From Candidatus Woesearchaeota archaeon (lineage in GTDB: Archaea; Nanobdellota; Nanobdellia; Woesearchaeales; GW2011-AR4): a stretch of DNA of 64,000 bases. Under the pieces are notes generated by a model. It made no database searches. It saw nothing but the letters and a program-made list of their open reading frames with translations, and was not told where the DNA came from. The stretch's first letter is position 1. Each line of letters begins with the position of its first letter. The DNA is taken from contig JACPMX010000014.1 in NCBI GenBank assembly GCA_016185755.1, positions 1 through 64,000 on the forward strand. Reading direction: 5' to 3'. Positions 17,611-26,336 of the stretch are shown in pieces. The position numbers and the translations under genes were made by a program.

Positions 17611-17958
17611 CTATAGAATATAAGCGAGTATCATGGCAGTTGCAGCAACGGGGGCAAGCTGCGGCCCGGAAAATATTTTTCCCAGCCTTTCAGCAATCGC
17701 GCCAATGCCGCTTTTTTGTTCTGCATGAACTTTTGCCTCAAGCCCGCCTTTTTCATTTTCTTGCTGCTTAATAAGGGATGTTAAAGTATCAAAAGCGTCT
17801 GAATAAGGCAGCTGCGGCCCGCCAAATAGCACTTTATTTGCTTTTTTTTCATATTCGCCTTTTAATTTGCCATAAAGGGAAGTTATCTGGTCTGATTGTT
17901 CAGTTGTCCATTCTGTCATTTTCAACCACTTGGATACAATAGCCAGCAAATCAGCCAA
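17611..17958 (-). CDS. tail-anchored hypothetical protein
   Basis: 115 aa with C-terminal hydrophobic helix. Confidence 0.5.
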   Translation of the reverse strand: MADLLAIVSKWLKMTEWTTEQSDQITSLYGKLKGEYEKKANKVLFGGPQLPYSDAFDTLTSLIKQQENEKGGLEAKVHAEQKSGIGAIAERLGKIFSGPQLAPVAATAMILAYIL

Positions 17959-17967
17959 AAAAAAGAA

Positions 17968-18714
17968 TCAATCGTTCTCCACCCTTGGAGCCAAAATAAA
18001 GCTTAGCATTACCTTGTCAACTGTCTTGTATTCCAGCTTCAGGGGATAGTCCTTGCTGAACTGTATAACAACCTCATCGCTCAGCTTTGAGCCGCTGATC
18101 ATTTTCTTGAGGTATTCAATGCTGTACTTCGCCTTTACCCTTTCATCGCCGCTCATCGTTATTTTCGTTGAATCATCTTCCTTGATTTCTATTTTTGCCT
18201 GGTTTAAATCCCCCTCTGCCTGCAGTGTGAATTTTTTGGGTTCTGCAATGAAGGCAACTGACTCACCTACAACATCGACATCAGCTATCGCCTCATTAAG
18301 TATGCTTGATGATGTTTTGACAGTCACCGGAAATTTCAGGTCAGGAACTTTCTGCTCTTTCTCCTCCAAATCAATTATGGGGAGATTGAATGTCCTTGTT
18401 GTCGAGCTTTTCAGCTGTATCTTGAGCCTGTTTTCCTCGTCAAGGTCGATTGTAAGCATGTCCCTTGGGGAAGCCCTCCTTAGCACTTGTTTCAGGTTGT
18501 TCAGATTGATGGCAATTTCAACGTCCTTTGCAACATCATACTCTGTGAAGCAGCTGCTTAGCAGCTTGAAGACAACCATCGCAACATTGGCAGGGTCCAT
18601 CGCAACAAGCTCTATTGCATTGGGAGTTATCTTGAACCTTGCTTCATTGACTAGGTCAGAAATTATGGAAATGCTCTCTTTCAGATAGCCAGGCTCTGCC
18701 AAAGTAAGTCTCAT
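17968..18714 (-). CDS. pcn: DNA polymerase sliding clamp PCNA
   Basis: MRLTLAEPGYLKESISIISDLVNEARFKITPNAIELVAMDPANVAMV; LEYKTVDKVMLSFILAPRVEND. Confidence 0.95.
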   Translation of the reverse strand: MRLTLAEPGYLKESISIISDLVNEARFKITPNAIELVAMDPANVAMVVFKLLSSCFTEYDVAKDVEIAINLNNLKQVLRRASPRDMLTIDLDEENRLKIQLKSSTTRTFNLPIIDLEEKEQKVPDLKFPVTVKTSSSILNEAIADVDVVGESVAFIAEPKKFTLQAEGDLNQAKIEIKEDDSTKITMSGDERVKAKYSIEYLKKMISGSKLSDEVVIQFSKDYPLKLEYKTVDKVMLSFILAPRVEND

Positions 18715-18766
18715 TTTACCCCCCCAAACAGCATTAAGTTATTATGCTTTATTTATAAACTTTTGT

Positions 18767-20095
18767 CTACAGCTTAATCCTTTCCCCGTTGCCCATCACA
18801 TGCACATTCTCCCCTTTTTTATATCCCATTTCAGCTGCCAAATCAGCCAGCGCGTTCAGCATTGCGGGCTCACCATGCGCCGGAATAATATGCTTCGGCT
18901 TCACAAGGTTTATCAAATCCCTCAAGTCTTCCCTTGCGGCATGCCCGCTTTGGTGGACATCCTTGAATATCCTTACATTAAAGTTTTTTAGGCTGGATTC
19001 AAGCCTTTGCCTGTTTTCTATGTTTGTCGGGGTTGGGATTGTCCTGCAGGAAAAAATAATATGGTCTTCAGGGAAAAATTTGAATTTTAATTCGCCATTC
19101 ATCATCTTTGAAAGCACCGAATTTGGCTCGCCCTGGTGGCCTGTCGCAACCATGAGGTATTTTCCCCTGTCCTTTGCGATTATCTTCAGCTTCCTTTTGA
19201 TCTGCCCGCTGTATTTCAAAACCTCCACTTTATTGGTAAATTTAGCTATTCCTGTGCTTTCAGCTGCCCTTACATACTTTGCCATTGACCTTCCCATGAA
19301 CACAATTTTCCTGTTCATCTTCTGGCCGAACTCGACAATCGAGTTGAGCCTCGCTATGTGGGAGGAGAAGGTCGTGACAACAACGTGCCTGTTCTTTGAG
19401 TCCATTCCCAGCATTATCTCCCTCAGCATCTGCTTTGCAACCGATTCAGATGGCATTTTTCTTGCGTCAGAGGCATAGGTTGAGTCGCAGACCAAAGCAA
19501 GCACATTCTGCTTTCCAAGCTCCTCAAGACGCTTGAAATTCGGCTTTTTCCCCAATGTCGGAAATAAATCAAATTTGAAGTCATTTGCATAAATGATGAT
19601 TCCTTCCTTTGTGTGGAGAGCAATCATGACAGTATGCGGGGTTGAATGTGTCATGTGGATAAACTCTATCTTTACATTGCCTGATGCCTGAAAAAAAGAA
19701 TTGGCAGACATGCTTTTTACCCTGCTGTTGATTTTAATCTTGTCCTCCGTCAGTATTCCCTTCAATACTTCGGAAGTGAAAGGAGTGCACATGACATTTG
19801 CCCTGAAGTTATTTGCAAGGTATGGGATTGCCCCTACATGGTCAAGGTGTGCGTGGGTTGGAAGGATCATCTTCACATCATTCTTCCAGTCATCAATTAA
19901 AGAAATATCAGGGACAGCACCGGCTTCCATCAGCTCCTTTGGGTGGACGTCTATTATGTCCTCATCCTGCGTGTACTTGATGTAATTCTCAAGGTGAATT
20001 CCCAAGTCAAGAATGTAAGCTTCGTCCCCTATCTTTACGGCTGTTGAATTCTTTCCGACCTCGTTATAGCCTCCAACAGTGCATATTTCAACCAT
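18767..20095 (-). CDS. rnj: RNase J-type beta-CASP ribonuclease
   Basis: ILPTHAHLDHVGAIPYL, beta-CASP motifs, PAHGEPAML. Confidence 0.92.
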   Translation of the reverse strand: MVEICTVGGYNEVGKNSTAVKIGDEAYILDLGIHLENYIKYTQDEDIIDVHPKELMEAGAVPDISLIDDWKNDVKMILPTHAHLDHVGAIPYLANNFRANVMCTPFTSEVLKGILTEDKIKINSRVKSMSANSFFQASGNVKIEFIHMTHSTPHTVMIALHTKEGIIIYANDFKFDLFPTLGKKPNFKRLEELGKQNVLALVCDSTYASDARKMPSESVAKQMLREIMLGMDSKNRHVVVTTFSSHIARLNSIVEFGQKMNRKIVFMGRSMAKYVRAAESTGIAKFTNKVEVLKYSGQIKRKLKIIAKDRGKYLMVATGHQGEPNSVLSKMMNGELKFKFFPEDHIIFSCRTIPTPTNIENRQRLESSLKNFNVRIFKDVHQSGHAAREDLRDLINLVKPKHIIPAHGEPAMLNALADLAAEMGYKKGENVHVMGNGERIKL

Positions 20096-20175
20096 GGTTT
20101 TGGATTTTTGTAAAACTTTATAAAGATATGGTTGCTTCTTTGCTTAAAAGAGGTTCTCATTTTTTAAAGGTTGAA

Positions 20176-20793
20176 ATGAAGCTAGAAGAAAGGTTAGTAT
20201 TAAATCCACGAGAGACTTTGCTCCTGGTAGTAGATATACAAAGAGATTTTTTAGAGTCCAGTCCAGGATTTGTTTTTTTTGATGCTGGCAATGACATGCT
20301 TGAAATGCAGGCAATGGTTAAACAGCATCTTATCCCTTTAATAGGGCGGAGCATAAAAAATGAAGCCGGAATTGCTTATGTAAAATCCCATTATGAAGAG
20401 GGAAAATTCCAGCCACCATACGATAAGCTATGCTCTTGGGCCCCAGGTACGGATTTTTATCTGGTTGATGGCGTTGACGGATTTGAAAAAGTCAAAATAT
20501 TTCCTAAATCCAGCCATGACACTTTTTCTAATCCAAGCTTAAGGCAGCATATCGAGGAAAAAAAAGTTAAAAACCTCGTTGTTGCCGGCGTCACGCTTAC
20601 GAATTGCGTTTTTGAGACCGTTAAATCAGCAGTAAATATTCCTAATTTAAAAATTGTTGTTCCTGAAGACTGCGTGTCCTACAGAAAAGAAAGAGAGCCG
20701 GAAGCCCGTGCTATTTTGGCAATGTACGCTTCAGAACAGCAACCTAGGATTATTGTTGTAAATTCAGGAAATATCCACTATAGGGCTTTTTGA
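20176..20793 (+). CDS. isochorismatase-family cysteine hydrolase
   Basis: TLLLVVDIQRDFLES; VVAGVTLTNCVFETVKSA; inner Met at 20176 preferred since the track start overlaps rnj. Confidence 0.8.
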   Translation: MKLEERLVLNPRETLLLVVDIQRDFLESSPGFVFFDAGNDMLEMQAMVKQHLIPLIGRSIKNEAGIAYVKSHYEEGKFQPPYDKLCSWAPGTDFYLVDGVDGFEKVKIFPKSSHDTFSNPSLRQHIEEKKVKNLVVAGVTLTNCVFETVKSAVNIPNLKIVVPEDCVSYRKEREPEARAILAMYASEQQPRIIVVNSGNIHYRAF

Positions 20794-20816
20794 CTTATAA
20801 AAATGATCCAATGTGA

Positions 20817-22673
20817 TCAAGCAGGACTCATATGGCTTAGTATAAAATCTGCAACGTCCTTATCCCGTTCTGCTCTTTCATCACCCCAGTAAAAAGTATG
20901 CCCCCTGCTTTCATAGACTTTAATCGTGTCAGAAGGCTTTGCAAGCTCCTTAATAGGTTTTACCACATTTGGCGAGAGCTTGTCGTCCTTCTCCCCATAA
21001 TGATAAAATATAGGTACGCCTTCCTCATTAAGTTTTCTGATGTCAGGCCTCGAATCAAAGCTTGAGTAATTTACGCCAGTCACTAATCCACCTAACCAAG
21101 TTCCAAAATGCGTCAGCCATTTCCAGATTCCAAACTTTTCCTGGCCGACCTTATAGAATGAATCCATCAGGCTTGCATACATTGCCCCTGCAGCAATTCC
21201 TTTTATTTTTAATCCGCCATCATAGTTTGCAGCCGCTTTTACAGAGCTTGCAGCGCCCATGGACTGCCCTACAAGCACAGCTTCCCTGTATCCCAAATCC
21301 TCTGCCTTTTTTAGCACCTCAAGGACAATCTTTGACTCATTTATGCCGTAGCTTATAGACCCCATTTTCCAGTCATTCTCCCCGTGGCCCGGGAAGTCAA
21401 AGGCGATCACATTGTAGCCTTTGCCTGTAAGCACCTCTATAAGGGGGGCTTCCCATGACTTGTTATGGAATATGGCGTGAGTCACTATAACGATTTTGTC
21501 GCTGTCATTTGACCTGAAGAACCATCCTTTTAGGCTTCCGAATTCAGTTTTGATCTGGATGTCCTGTTTAGGAACTTTTGCATTTATCGGGTTTTGTGTA
21601 TATGTATAGATGGGCAGTATGCTTTTTGCCTTTGCCTGGTTTACGGCGCTTGCAGGGCCCGGCGGCGGCATTGATGAAAGTGCAAAAGAAATAGAAGTTC
21701 CGTAAGCCCCATAAGAAGAAAATAAGATAGCTAAAGTTATTAAAGCCCTTCTGATAGATTTTGCTTTGTTTTTCCTTAAAACAATTTTGTCGTACGGGAT
21801 ATTTGTATTAAATACTGAAGCTCGCTGCCCATCACCATTATCTGCAGAACTTTCTTCAAAAGCTGCAATTTCAGAGATTCTTTTGATTTCATCCGATAAA
21901 ATTGAAGGGACTGCCTTTTTTATGCTTTCGATGCATTCAAGAGCTTCATCATTTCTGTAATTAAACGACAAGCGGCGGGCTTTTCTCGTCAATATCCTTT
22001 GCTCGTCTATAATTTTTACAATCTTCTGCAAGAGGTAGAACTCCTCTAGTTTTCTGTAAGTGACTCTTAGCTGCCCGTAAGCAATTCTTGTGGTGTTTGC
22101 AACATCTTCTTTTCTCAATCCCTTGATGTATCGCCTGTTTTTTTCAGAGCGCAATTCTCTCAGCAGCTCCTCGTATAAGTGGGCTAATATGGCCCCTCTT
22201 CTCTTGATAAGCTTGATTGGCACAGAAATGTCTTTTAGGATGTAATCCAATTCTGCGAAATAAATGTTCAGTTTTCTAACCCTTTCCAAATCATATTCCA
22301 AAGCAGATATTATAATTGAAATGTCGCTCTCGGTTAAGTATAAATCTGGATTTTCGCTGAAGGAAGCTAAATTATCTTCAAGCTCCGCCAAATTTTTATT
22401 TTTTAAAAAATCCTGATAGAAAGGATAAGAAACAATAGCACTGAATTTGCCTTGCAAATTAGGAGGTAAATTCCAGCCGCTTAGGAAATCTTTTCCGGAG
22501 CTTAATATGCCTTCAATCTTCTTTTCCTTCTCACTTCCAAGAAAAACAGCCAATCTTTTGAGTTTGTCAGCCAGTTCTTCTTCCTTCTCAAGCTCCGCCG
22601 GCAATGATGCACCAATCTCTTTTACAATATCCTGAATATCCCTTTGTCCAAAGTTGAATCCGAACAGCTTCAC
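20817..22673 (-). CDS. N-terminal helical domain + TM + alpha/beta hydrolase
   Basis: About 300 aa helical region, TM (ALITLAILFSSYGAYGTSISFAL), hydrolase with FDFPGHGEND, VGQSMGAA nucleophile elbow, ESRGHTFYW. Confidence 0.75.
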   Translation of the reverse strand: MKLFGFNFGQRDIQDIVKEIGASLPAELEKEEELADKLKRLAVFLGSEKEKKIEGILSSGKDFLSGWNLPPNLQGKFSAIVSYPFYQDFLKNKNLAELEDNLASFSENPDLYLTESDISIIISALEYDLERVRKLNIYFAELDYILKDISVPIKLIKRRGAILAHLYEELLRELRSEKNRRYIKGLRKEDVANTTRIAYGQLRVTYRKLEEFYLLQKIVKIIDEQRILTRKARRLSFNYRNDEALECIESIKKAVPSILSDEIKRISEIAAFEESSADNGDGQRASVFNTNIPYDKIVLRKNKAKSIRRALITLAILFSSYGAYGTSISFALSSMPPPGPASAVNQAKAKSILPIYTYTQNPINAKVPKQDIQIKTEFGSLKGWFFRSNDSDKIVIVTHAIFHNKSWEAPLIEVLTGKGYNVIAFDFPGHGENDWKMGSISYGINESKIVLEVLKKAEDLGYREAVLVGQSMGAASSVKAAANYDGGLKIKGIAAGAMYASLMDSFYKVGQEKFGIWKWLTHFGTWLGGLVTGVNYSSFDSRPDIRKLNEEGVPIFYHYGEKDDKLSPNVVKPIKELAKPSDTIKVYESRGHTFYWGDERAERDKDVADFILSHMSPA

Positions 22674-22751
22674 AATAATTTATTCAACAATTCTGTTTAT
22701 ATAGATTTTGATTGGAATTAGAATGATATAAGTGCGGGGAGCAGGATTCGA

Positions 22752-22782
22752 CTGCAGACCCCCAGGCTTTCGCTTGGGAATT
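22752..22782 (-). other. tRNA-Leu intron 3 (T-loop, 54/55), 31 nt
   Basis: Central GCAG/CTGC, bulges GT|A and AG|T, inner helix ATTCCCA/TGGGGGT, loop AGCGAAAGCC. Confidence 0.88.
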
Positions 22783-22809
22783 ACCTGCGAAGGCACTAAG
22801 CCAATAGAT

Positions 22810-22857
22810 GGCTCATGAGTACTTCATCAGCCTTTTGAGCTTCGTTACTCTTCCAAA
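22810..22857 (-). other. tRNA-Leu intron 2 (37/38), 48 nt
   Basis: Outer ATAGA/TCTAT, central CTCA/TGAG, bulges AG|T and CC|A. Confidence 0.88.
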
Positions 22858-22864
22858 CTTGAGT

Positions 22865-22890
22865 ATGGACGTCTAGCACCCTGCCAAACT
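22865..22890 (-). other. tRNA-Leu intron 1 (30/31), 26 nt
   Basis: Central helix GGAT/GTCC, bulges AG|A and AT|A, inner helix GTTTGGC/GCTAGAC, loop AGGGT. Confidence 0.85.
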
Positions 22891-23052
22891 CTATCCCGTT
22901 TGGCCACTCCGGCATCCCCGCATAGGTTTTAGAATAAGAATTTGGTTTAAAAATCTTTGCTGGAAAAATCAATATTCGAGATGCATTGCGAATCCTTAAA
23001 ATTTCAAAAACGAACAATAAACGACTTTTTGCTTACTAAGCATGATAAAAGT

Positions 23053-23146
23053 AATCCGTTTGTTGATTAATGAATAGATAGGCGAAGCCGAGCGTGTGTA
23101 TCAACAGCGAGGCCGAACACTATTATTTGTTGCGAAGCAACGGATT
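23053..23146. repeat. dispersed structured repeat, copy A
   Basis: Ends AATCCGTT/AACGGATT; internal TGTTGAT/ATCAACA and GTTGC-GAA-GCAAC; core shared with 62350-62504. Confidence 0.65.
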
Positions 23147-23179
23147 TTAAAATAAAAATTAAAGAAATATATAACACTT

Positions 23180-23581
23180 TTAAGCCAAACTCTTTAATTT
23201 CCCTTCAATCGCGCTCAGCTCAGCCTCTAACTTCTCCAGCTCGGTAGGCTCTTTCTTTTGGATCTTTTCTGCAGGAGCAGCAGCCTTTGCCTTTTTGGTT
23301 TTTTTATGATGCGTCTTTTTGGCAGGAGATGCCCTCACGGCAACAGCCCTTAAGTTTGTCTGGGGCAGCTTAAGCCTTAATGCTCCAAGCATTTTGTTTG
23401 CGTCTTTGAGCTGGCTCCTGAGCTTGTTGATCTCGTTCAGCTTCTCGTGCCTTAGGTGCTTGAATTTCTCGAATCTCTGCAGCACCTCAACTATCTCCTT
23501 CAAAGTCTCAAGGATATTTCTTCTTATGTCTGTGGGCTCTTTTATCTGGACGAAAAACAGCCCGTTATTCTCTTCTTTCAT
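23180..23581 (-). CDS. coiled-coil protein
   Basis: 133 aa; similar layout to the two following ORFs. Confidence 0.65.
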   Translation of the reverse strand: MKEENNGLFFVQIKEPTDIRRNILETLKEIVEVLQRFEKFKHLRHEKLNEINKLRSQLKDANKMLGALRLKLPQTNLRAVAVRASPAKKTHHKKTKKAKAAAPAEKIQKKEPTELEKLEAELSAIEGKLKSLA

Positions 23582-23582
23582 G

Positions 23583-23831
23583 CTACCATGCCTGCTCAGG
23601 CTCGAACATTATCCTGTCTATGCCTTCTATCTTCTTTTCTATCTCGTTTATTGTGTTGTTCCACATGGCAAGCTCTGCGTCTTCCTCATTCCGAAGGGAA
23701 TTGATGCTTCCCAAGGTGCCTCTTATCTCCTTTATCTTGTCTTTTATCATGTCCAGCACATCCAAAATTTCCTTGTACTCGTCAACCTTTACGAATACAG
23801 GCGCTCCTGTCTTTTGCTCCCTCATTTTCAC
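23583..23831 (-). CDS. coiled-coil protein
   Basis: 82 aa; GAPVFVKVDEYKEILDVLDMIKDKIKEIRGTLGSINSLRNEE. Confidence 0.65.
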   Translation of the reverse strand: MKMREQKTGAPVFVKVDEYKEILDVLDMIKDKIKEIRGTLGSINSLRNEEDAELAMWNNTINEIEKKIEGIDRIMFEPEQAW

Positions 23832-24475
23832 TCACCTTTGAATAAAGTTTTGTCAACAAAAATAAGCTTTTTTTGAAGATCGTCGAGAGATGCCCTGACC
23901 TTGTCAAATGACTTGTCCTTTGAGTTTTTTATATTCTCAAGCTTCATCAGTGCCTCCTCTGATTTCCTTAAATCACTCCTTACAAGGTTTATGTTTCCAA
24001 GCGTTGCCTTGAACTTGTCTATTCTCACATATATTGTTTTTCCGCTTGGCATTTCCCTCAATATCCTTTTCTCGTGGCTGAACAGCCTTCGCTCTATCCT
24101 TGGAAAATCATCAGAAGAAACCGGTTCAGGAGATTGCTCTGGAAATGGCTGCTGGACAGGCATAGGCTGCGGCATTGGGGCTGCTGTCTGCGGTGCCGGC
24201 TCGGGGCCTTGCATAGGCTCTTCTTCCATAGCCGGAAGCCCGGGCATTTCCGGGCCTTCCTTGCCAAAATCAGGCATTTCATCATAGTTGGGCTCTTTCT
24301 GTGAAAAGTCAAATTTAGGCATTTCCGGAGCGGAAAGCTTTTCATTGAAATCCTGGAAATCCGGCAGTTCAGGAATATTTTCATCAAAGCCCTCAAGCGG
24401 CGGCGGTTCAGGAGGCAAGTCTAGCTCATCTAAGCCTTTCTTTGGCTCCCTCTTTAAGAATTTCAAAAACCCCAC
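23828..24475 (-). CDS. Pro/Glu-rich linker plus coiled-coil protein
   Basis: KTIYVRIDKFKATLGNINLVRSDLRKSEEAL parallels the preceding ORF. Confidence 0.65.
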   Translation of the reverse strand: MGFLKFLKREPKKGLDELDLPPEPPPLEGFDENIPELPDFQDFNEKLSAPEMPKFDFSQKEPNYDEMPDFGKEGPEMPGLPAMEEEPMQGPEPAPQTAAPMPQPMPVQQPFPEQSPEPVSSDDFPRIERRLFSHEKRILREMPSGKTIYVRIDKFKATLGNINLVRSDLRKSEEALMKLENIKNSKDKSFDKVRASLDDLQKKLIFVDKTLFKGE

Positions 24476-24601
24476 TCACATACCACCTATATAGATATAC
24501 TAAGCAGTTTTTATTAAAACTTTTGTTAGCATTACAAAATAGTAAAGGCTCTTAAACCCATTTCCATAAAAATTAAATAAAATCAGCCTTAAAAATGCCA
24601 T

Positions 24602-25342
24602 ATGAAGGGTTTTTTCCTTGTAATTATTGTGATTATGACGCTTCTTTCTTCAGGCTCCCGGGCGCAGCAGTCATCATGCGACTACAAGGTTGAAATACTC
24701 CTTGAAAGCAACGAGTTTGAAAGCCAGGATTTCAAATGGCGCATGAGGGCGGTCAAGATTGAGGGAAAGCCGGCAAACATAACAGGCACCGCGGAAATTG
24801 AAGACTCAAGCGGAAAGGCTGTGAAGACGTACAAGCCATGGACTTCAGACTCGATATCAAAGCAGAAAACCTCGAATGAATATTCGCCAAACCTGAAGCC
24901 GGGAGAATATGAGATAACCTCTGAAATAAGCGTTGACTGCGATGACACAAACAGGGAAAATAATGTTGACAAAAAAGAAATCACGATAAGCGGCGCAGAA
25001 GAAACAAAAGCAGAAAAAGAAGGCGAAGAAATACCTGAGGAAAATCCAGCAAAAAAGGGCACAAGCTTGCAAGGCGCAGAAAAAACGGTCCCTGAGCCAA
25101 CCCAGTCAAGGCCTTCAAGCATCCGGAAAACAACAGCAGAAGATTTTGACAATGTTATAGAATTAAAATCCCAGAACAATAAAAAACCCGAAGAAACGAT
25201 GGCAACAGCAGATATAATCAAAAATCCGGGAAACAGCGAAATAATCTACGAATCAAGCAGCGAGAAAGCAAAGGGCCTGATAATGATATTTTTACTGACT
25301 CTTTCAGTCCTGCTGAATATAGTGCTGATATGGAAGAGATAG
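24602..25342 (+). CDS. secreted, C-terminally membrane-anchored protein
   Basis: Signal peptide, beta-rich ectodomain, C-terminal TM then KR. Confidence 0.55.
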   Translation: MKGFFLVIIVIMTLLSSGSRAQQSSCDYKVEILLESNEFESQDFKWRMRAVKIEGKPANITGTAEIEDSSGKAVKTYKPWTSDSISKQKTSNEYSPNLKPGEYEITSEISVDCDDTNRENNVDKKEITISGAEETKAEKEGEEIPEENPAKKGTSLQGAEKTVPEPTQSRPSSIRKTTAEDFDNVIELKSQNNKKPEETMATADIIKNPGNSEIIYESSSEKAKGLIMIFLLTLSVLLNIVLIWKR

Positions 25343-25343
25343 A

Positions 25344-26336
25344 TTATAAAAACAGATTGATTAAATAATAGCTCAAGCCCGATATAAGCGCAGACATCGG
25401 AATCGTCAGCAGCCAAGCCACAACAATCTTTCTCGCAATCTGCCATCTTACTCCAGAGGATCTTTTTGCGGCTCCAACGCCTATTATGGAGCCGCTTATC
25501 ACATGGGTAGTGCTTACCGGAATTCCAAAATGCGAAGCCCCGAGGAGCACAAAAGCCCCGGAAGTTTCTGCAGCGAATCCGTGAAAGGGCTTCAGTTTTG
25601 TTATTTTCAATCCCATCGTCTTGACAATGCGCCAGCCTCCAAAAAAGGTGCCCAACGCTATCGCGGAATAGCTTGCGATAATAACCCATTTTGGAATATA
25701 AAACTCGCTTATGAAACCGGATGTAAAAAGCAAAAGAGCGATAATGCCCATTGTTTTCTGGGCATCGTTTGTCCCATGGCCGAAGCTGTACAGGCTGGAT
25801 GAAAGAATTTGCAGCTTTTTGAACCACCAGTCAACCGCATGAGGGGTTGCACTTTTGAATGCCCACATCATTAACACGGAAAAAACAAGAGCCCCGATAA
25901 GCCCAAGCAAAGGGGCTATGAGTATGAAAATCAAAATCTTGTTCAGCCCGCTGAAGATAATGGATTCAATTCCTGAAGATATCAGCCCTGCGCCAATCAG
26001 CCCGCCCACCAATGCATGGCTGCTTGATGAAGGAACTCCATAGTACCAGGTTATGAGATTCCATAATATTGCGCCTACAAGTGCAGAAAGGATGACATAA
26101 ACATTGACAACTTTTGGGTCTATCACCCCTTTTCCTATTGTTGTTGCGACTGCTACGGAAAAAACAAGAGCCCCGAAGAAATTCCAGAAAGCCGCAAGCA
26201 ATACAGCATTTCTCGGCTTCAGCACATTTGTCGCAACTATTGTTGCAATTGAATTTGCAGAATCATGGAAGCCATTTATAAAATCAAAAATCAATGCAAC
26301 TATGATAATGATAATAACTAGCGTTAAGTCAGGCAT
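25344..26336 (-). CDS. pit: PiT-family phosphate permease
   Basis: FDFINGFHDSANSIATIVATNVLKPRNAVLLAAFWNFFGA; YSFGHGTNDAQKTMGII. Confidence 0.93.
   Translation of the reverse strand: MPDLTLVIIIIIVALIFDFINGFHDSANSIATIVATNVLKPRNAVLLAAFWNFFGALVFSVAVATTIGKGVIDPKVVNVYVILSALVGAILWNLITWYYGVPSSSSHALVGGLIGAGLISSGIESIIFSGLNKILIFILIAPLLGLIGALVFSVLMMWAFKSATPHAVDWWFKKLQILSSSLYSFGHGTNDAQKTMGIIALLLFTSGFISEFYIPKWVIIASYSAIALGTFFGGWRIVKTMGLKITKLKPFHGFAAETSGAFVLLGASHFGIPVSTTHVISGSIIGVGAAKRSSGVRWQIARKIVVAWLLTIPMSALISGLSYYLINLFL

Larger units (their letters stand above)
22733..22921 (-). tRNA. tRNA-Leu(CAA) with three introns
   Basis: Exons 22891-22921, 22858-22864, 22783-22809, 22733-22751 (minus) splice to an 84-nt tRNA: acceptor GCGGGGA/TCCCCGC, anticodon arm ATAGA-CTCAAGA-TCTAT, long variable arm TGGCTTAGTGCCTTC, T arm GCAGG-TTCGAAT-CCTGC. 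Confidence 0.9.

Noticed and set aside
22810-22857. C/D-box guide RNA inside tRNA-Leu intron 2 (CTGATGA seen)
   Set aside because: C-box-like sequence lacks the first purine and no properly spaced D box was found.
22796-23017. 73-aa minus-strand ORF
   Set aside because: Overlaps the intron-containing tRNA-Leu gene; coding is improbable.
25246-25827. 193-aa minus-strand ORF overlapping pit
   Set aside because: Different frame of the PiT permease gene on the same strand; composition is not protein-like.
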